This document shows, in pieces, positions 6,023 to 6,541 of a stretch of 6,541 nucleotides of DNA (position 1 is the stretch's first letter; each line of letters begins with the position of its first letter). The DNA comes from an uncultured Odoribacter sp. (GTDB lineage Bacteria; Bacteroidota; Bacteroidia; Bacteroidales; Marinifilaceae), in the NCBI GenBank assembly GCA_905204385.1, contig CAJKZL010000180.1, positions 1-6,541 of the forward strand, read 5' to 3'. Both the position numbers and the translations under genes were made by a program. The notes beneath the pieces were generated by a model. That model was not told where the DNA came from, searched no databases, and was given only the letters and a program-made list of their open reading frames with translations.

Positions 6023-6541
6023 TTATTCATATTTAATCTCTGATTGAGGCAGCGGAACGACATAGCTTTCTTCGTTTCCCGGATCTTCCGCCCATAAAAT
6101 ATCTTCTACTGCCAGACGTTTGTACATATAAAAAGCCTGTCCTTCGCCGTAAAATTCCTTGTTGTATTCTTCTATTAATAAATTACGTACCTGCATTTCA
6201 TCCTGAATATCGACCACTGGAATATCCCTCGACAAACAAAATTCTTTATAATATTCATTCGCTTCTTCCAAAGTACCGCACTCTATCAATATCAGGTAAA
6301 TTTCTGCCAGCCGTAGCAATGGCATTTGATTGATTGCACCGCTCCCGTCCTTTTGCCAGAACTTTTTAACGACGTGCGATTTTGCCCCGTTCGAAGCCGT
6401 TAATTCCGTCCATAAACCCGTAAAGCGGATATCCGTAGTCCCTGCCGCATATAACTCGGGCACCACGATATTCTTTTCTTTTATGTACGCTGAGGACTCC
6501 TTGAAAAGACGGGTAACCCTTTCATACATATTATAGTCGTA
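6023..6541 (-). CDS. SusD/RagB-family nutrient-uptake outer-membrane protein, C-terminal part
   Basis: SusD-like lipoproteins cap a SusC-like TonB-dependent channel at the cell surface and help capture the ligand. The frame is open through the right edge (four codons precede the Met at 6529), so the ATG there is internal and the N-terminus, lipobox and TPR-like core are missing. The 172 visible residues carry the SusD C-terminal landmarks. Counting from the Met at 6529 these are MPLLRLAEIYLI (69-80), the helix pair after it, LLIEEYNKEFYGEGQAFYMYKR (117-138; Gly128-Glu129-Gly130) and the end YVVPLPQSEIKYE. In many SusD proteins the segment after AEIYLI is AEA or similar; here it is LIECG, a small variation. 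It is the first of four co-directional genes in view, 32 bases before the DUF4843 gene. The ligand cannot be inferred from this fragment. Family assignment is firm. Confidence 0.9.
   Translation of the reverse strand, partial: YDYNMYERVTRLFKESSAYIKEKNIVVPELYAAGTTDIRFTGLWTELTASNGAKSHVVKKFWQKDGSGAINQMPLLRLAEIYLILIECGTLEEANEYYKEFCLSRDIPVVDIQDEMQVRNLLIEEYNKEFYGEGQAFYMYKRLAVEDILWAEDPGNEESYVVPLPQSEIKYE

Overview
The window looks like a chromosomal segment of a gut-type Bacteroidota (Bacteroidales). The evidence is a SusD/RagB-family protein followed by DUF4843-type and PKD-like lipoproteins and a TlpA-like thioredoxin protein, a gene set typical of that phylum. Shine-Dalgarno sequences are weak or oddly placed at most starts, which also fits. 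Members of Odoribacter, Butyricimonas or Parabacteroides seem likely, but the sequence does not settle the genus.

Layout. The first ~690 bases, on the + strand, hold the C-terminal part of an NCS2-family (uracil/xanthine/purine) permease that began before the window. It ends at a hairpin-plus-T terminator (about 702-750) in the convergent gap. Everything from 798 to 6541 is on the - strand and reads right to left as one probable operon: the C-terminal part of a SusD-like protein (6541-6023), a DUF4843-type lipoprotein (5990-5172), a PKD-like lipoprotein (5070-3577), and a large periplasmic protein with two TlpA-like thioredoxin modules (3533-798). The gaps are 32, 101 and 43 bases. The SusC-like partner should lie just beyond the right edge.

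How the genes work together. SusC/SusD pairs import a ligand across the outer membrane. The two accessory lipoproteins probably sit at the cell surface or outer membrane beside that pair. The thioredoxin protein is exported to the periplasm. The ligand cannot be read from this sequence: no glycosidase, protease or regulator is present in the window.

Most notable points. The thioredoxin gene encodes a duplicated module (N-terminal beta domain, helical region, thioredoxin domain, twice over) of 911 codons. It carries an in-frame TAG at codon 842, exactly where the first module has a Trp, with the reading frame intact on both sides. Its second active site is GCNPC rather than WCGPC. Just upstream there is an in-frame 7-codon mini-ORF with a much better ribosome binding site than the gene itself. 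The permease lacks the usual Gln/Glu-Asn substrate-site signature. I see no CRISPR array, tRNA, rRNA, insertion sequence or phage gene, and no gene-free stretch longer than about 105 bases.
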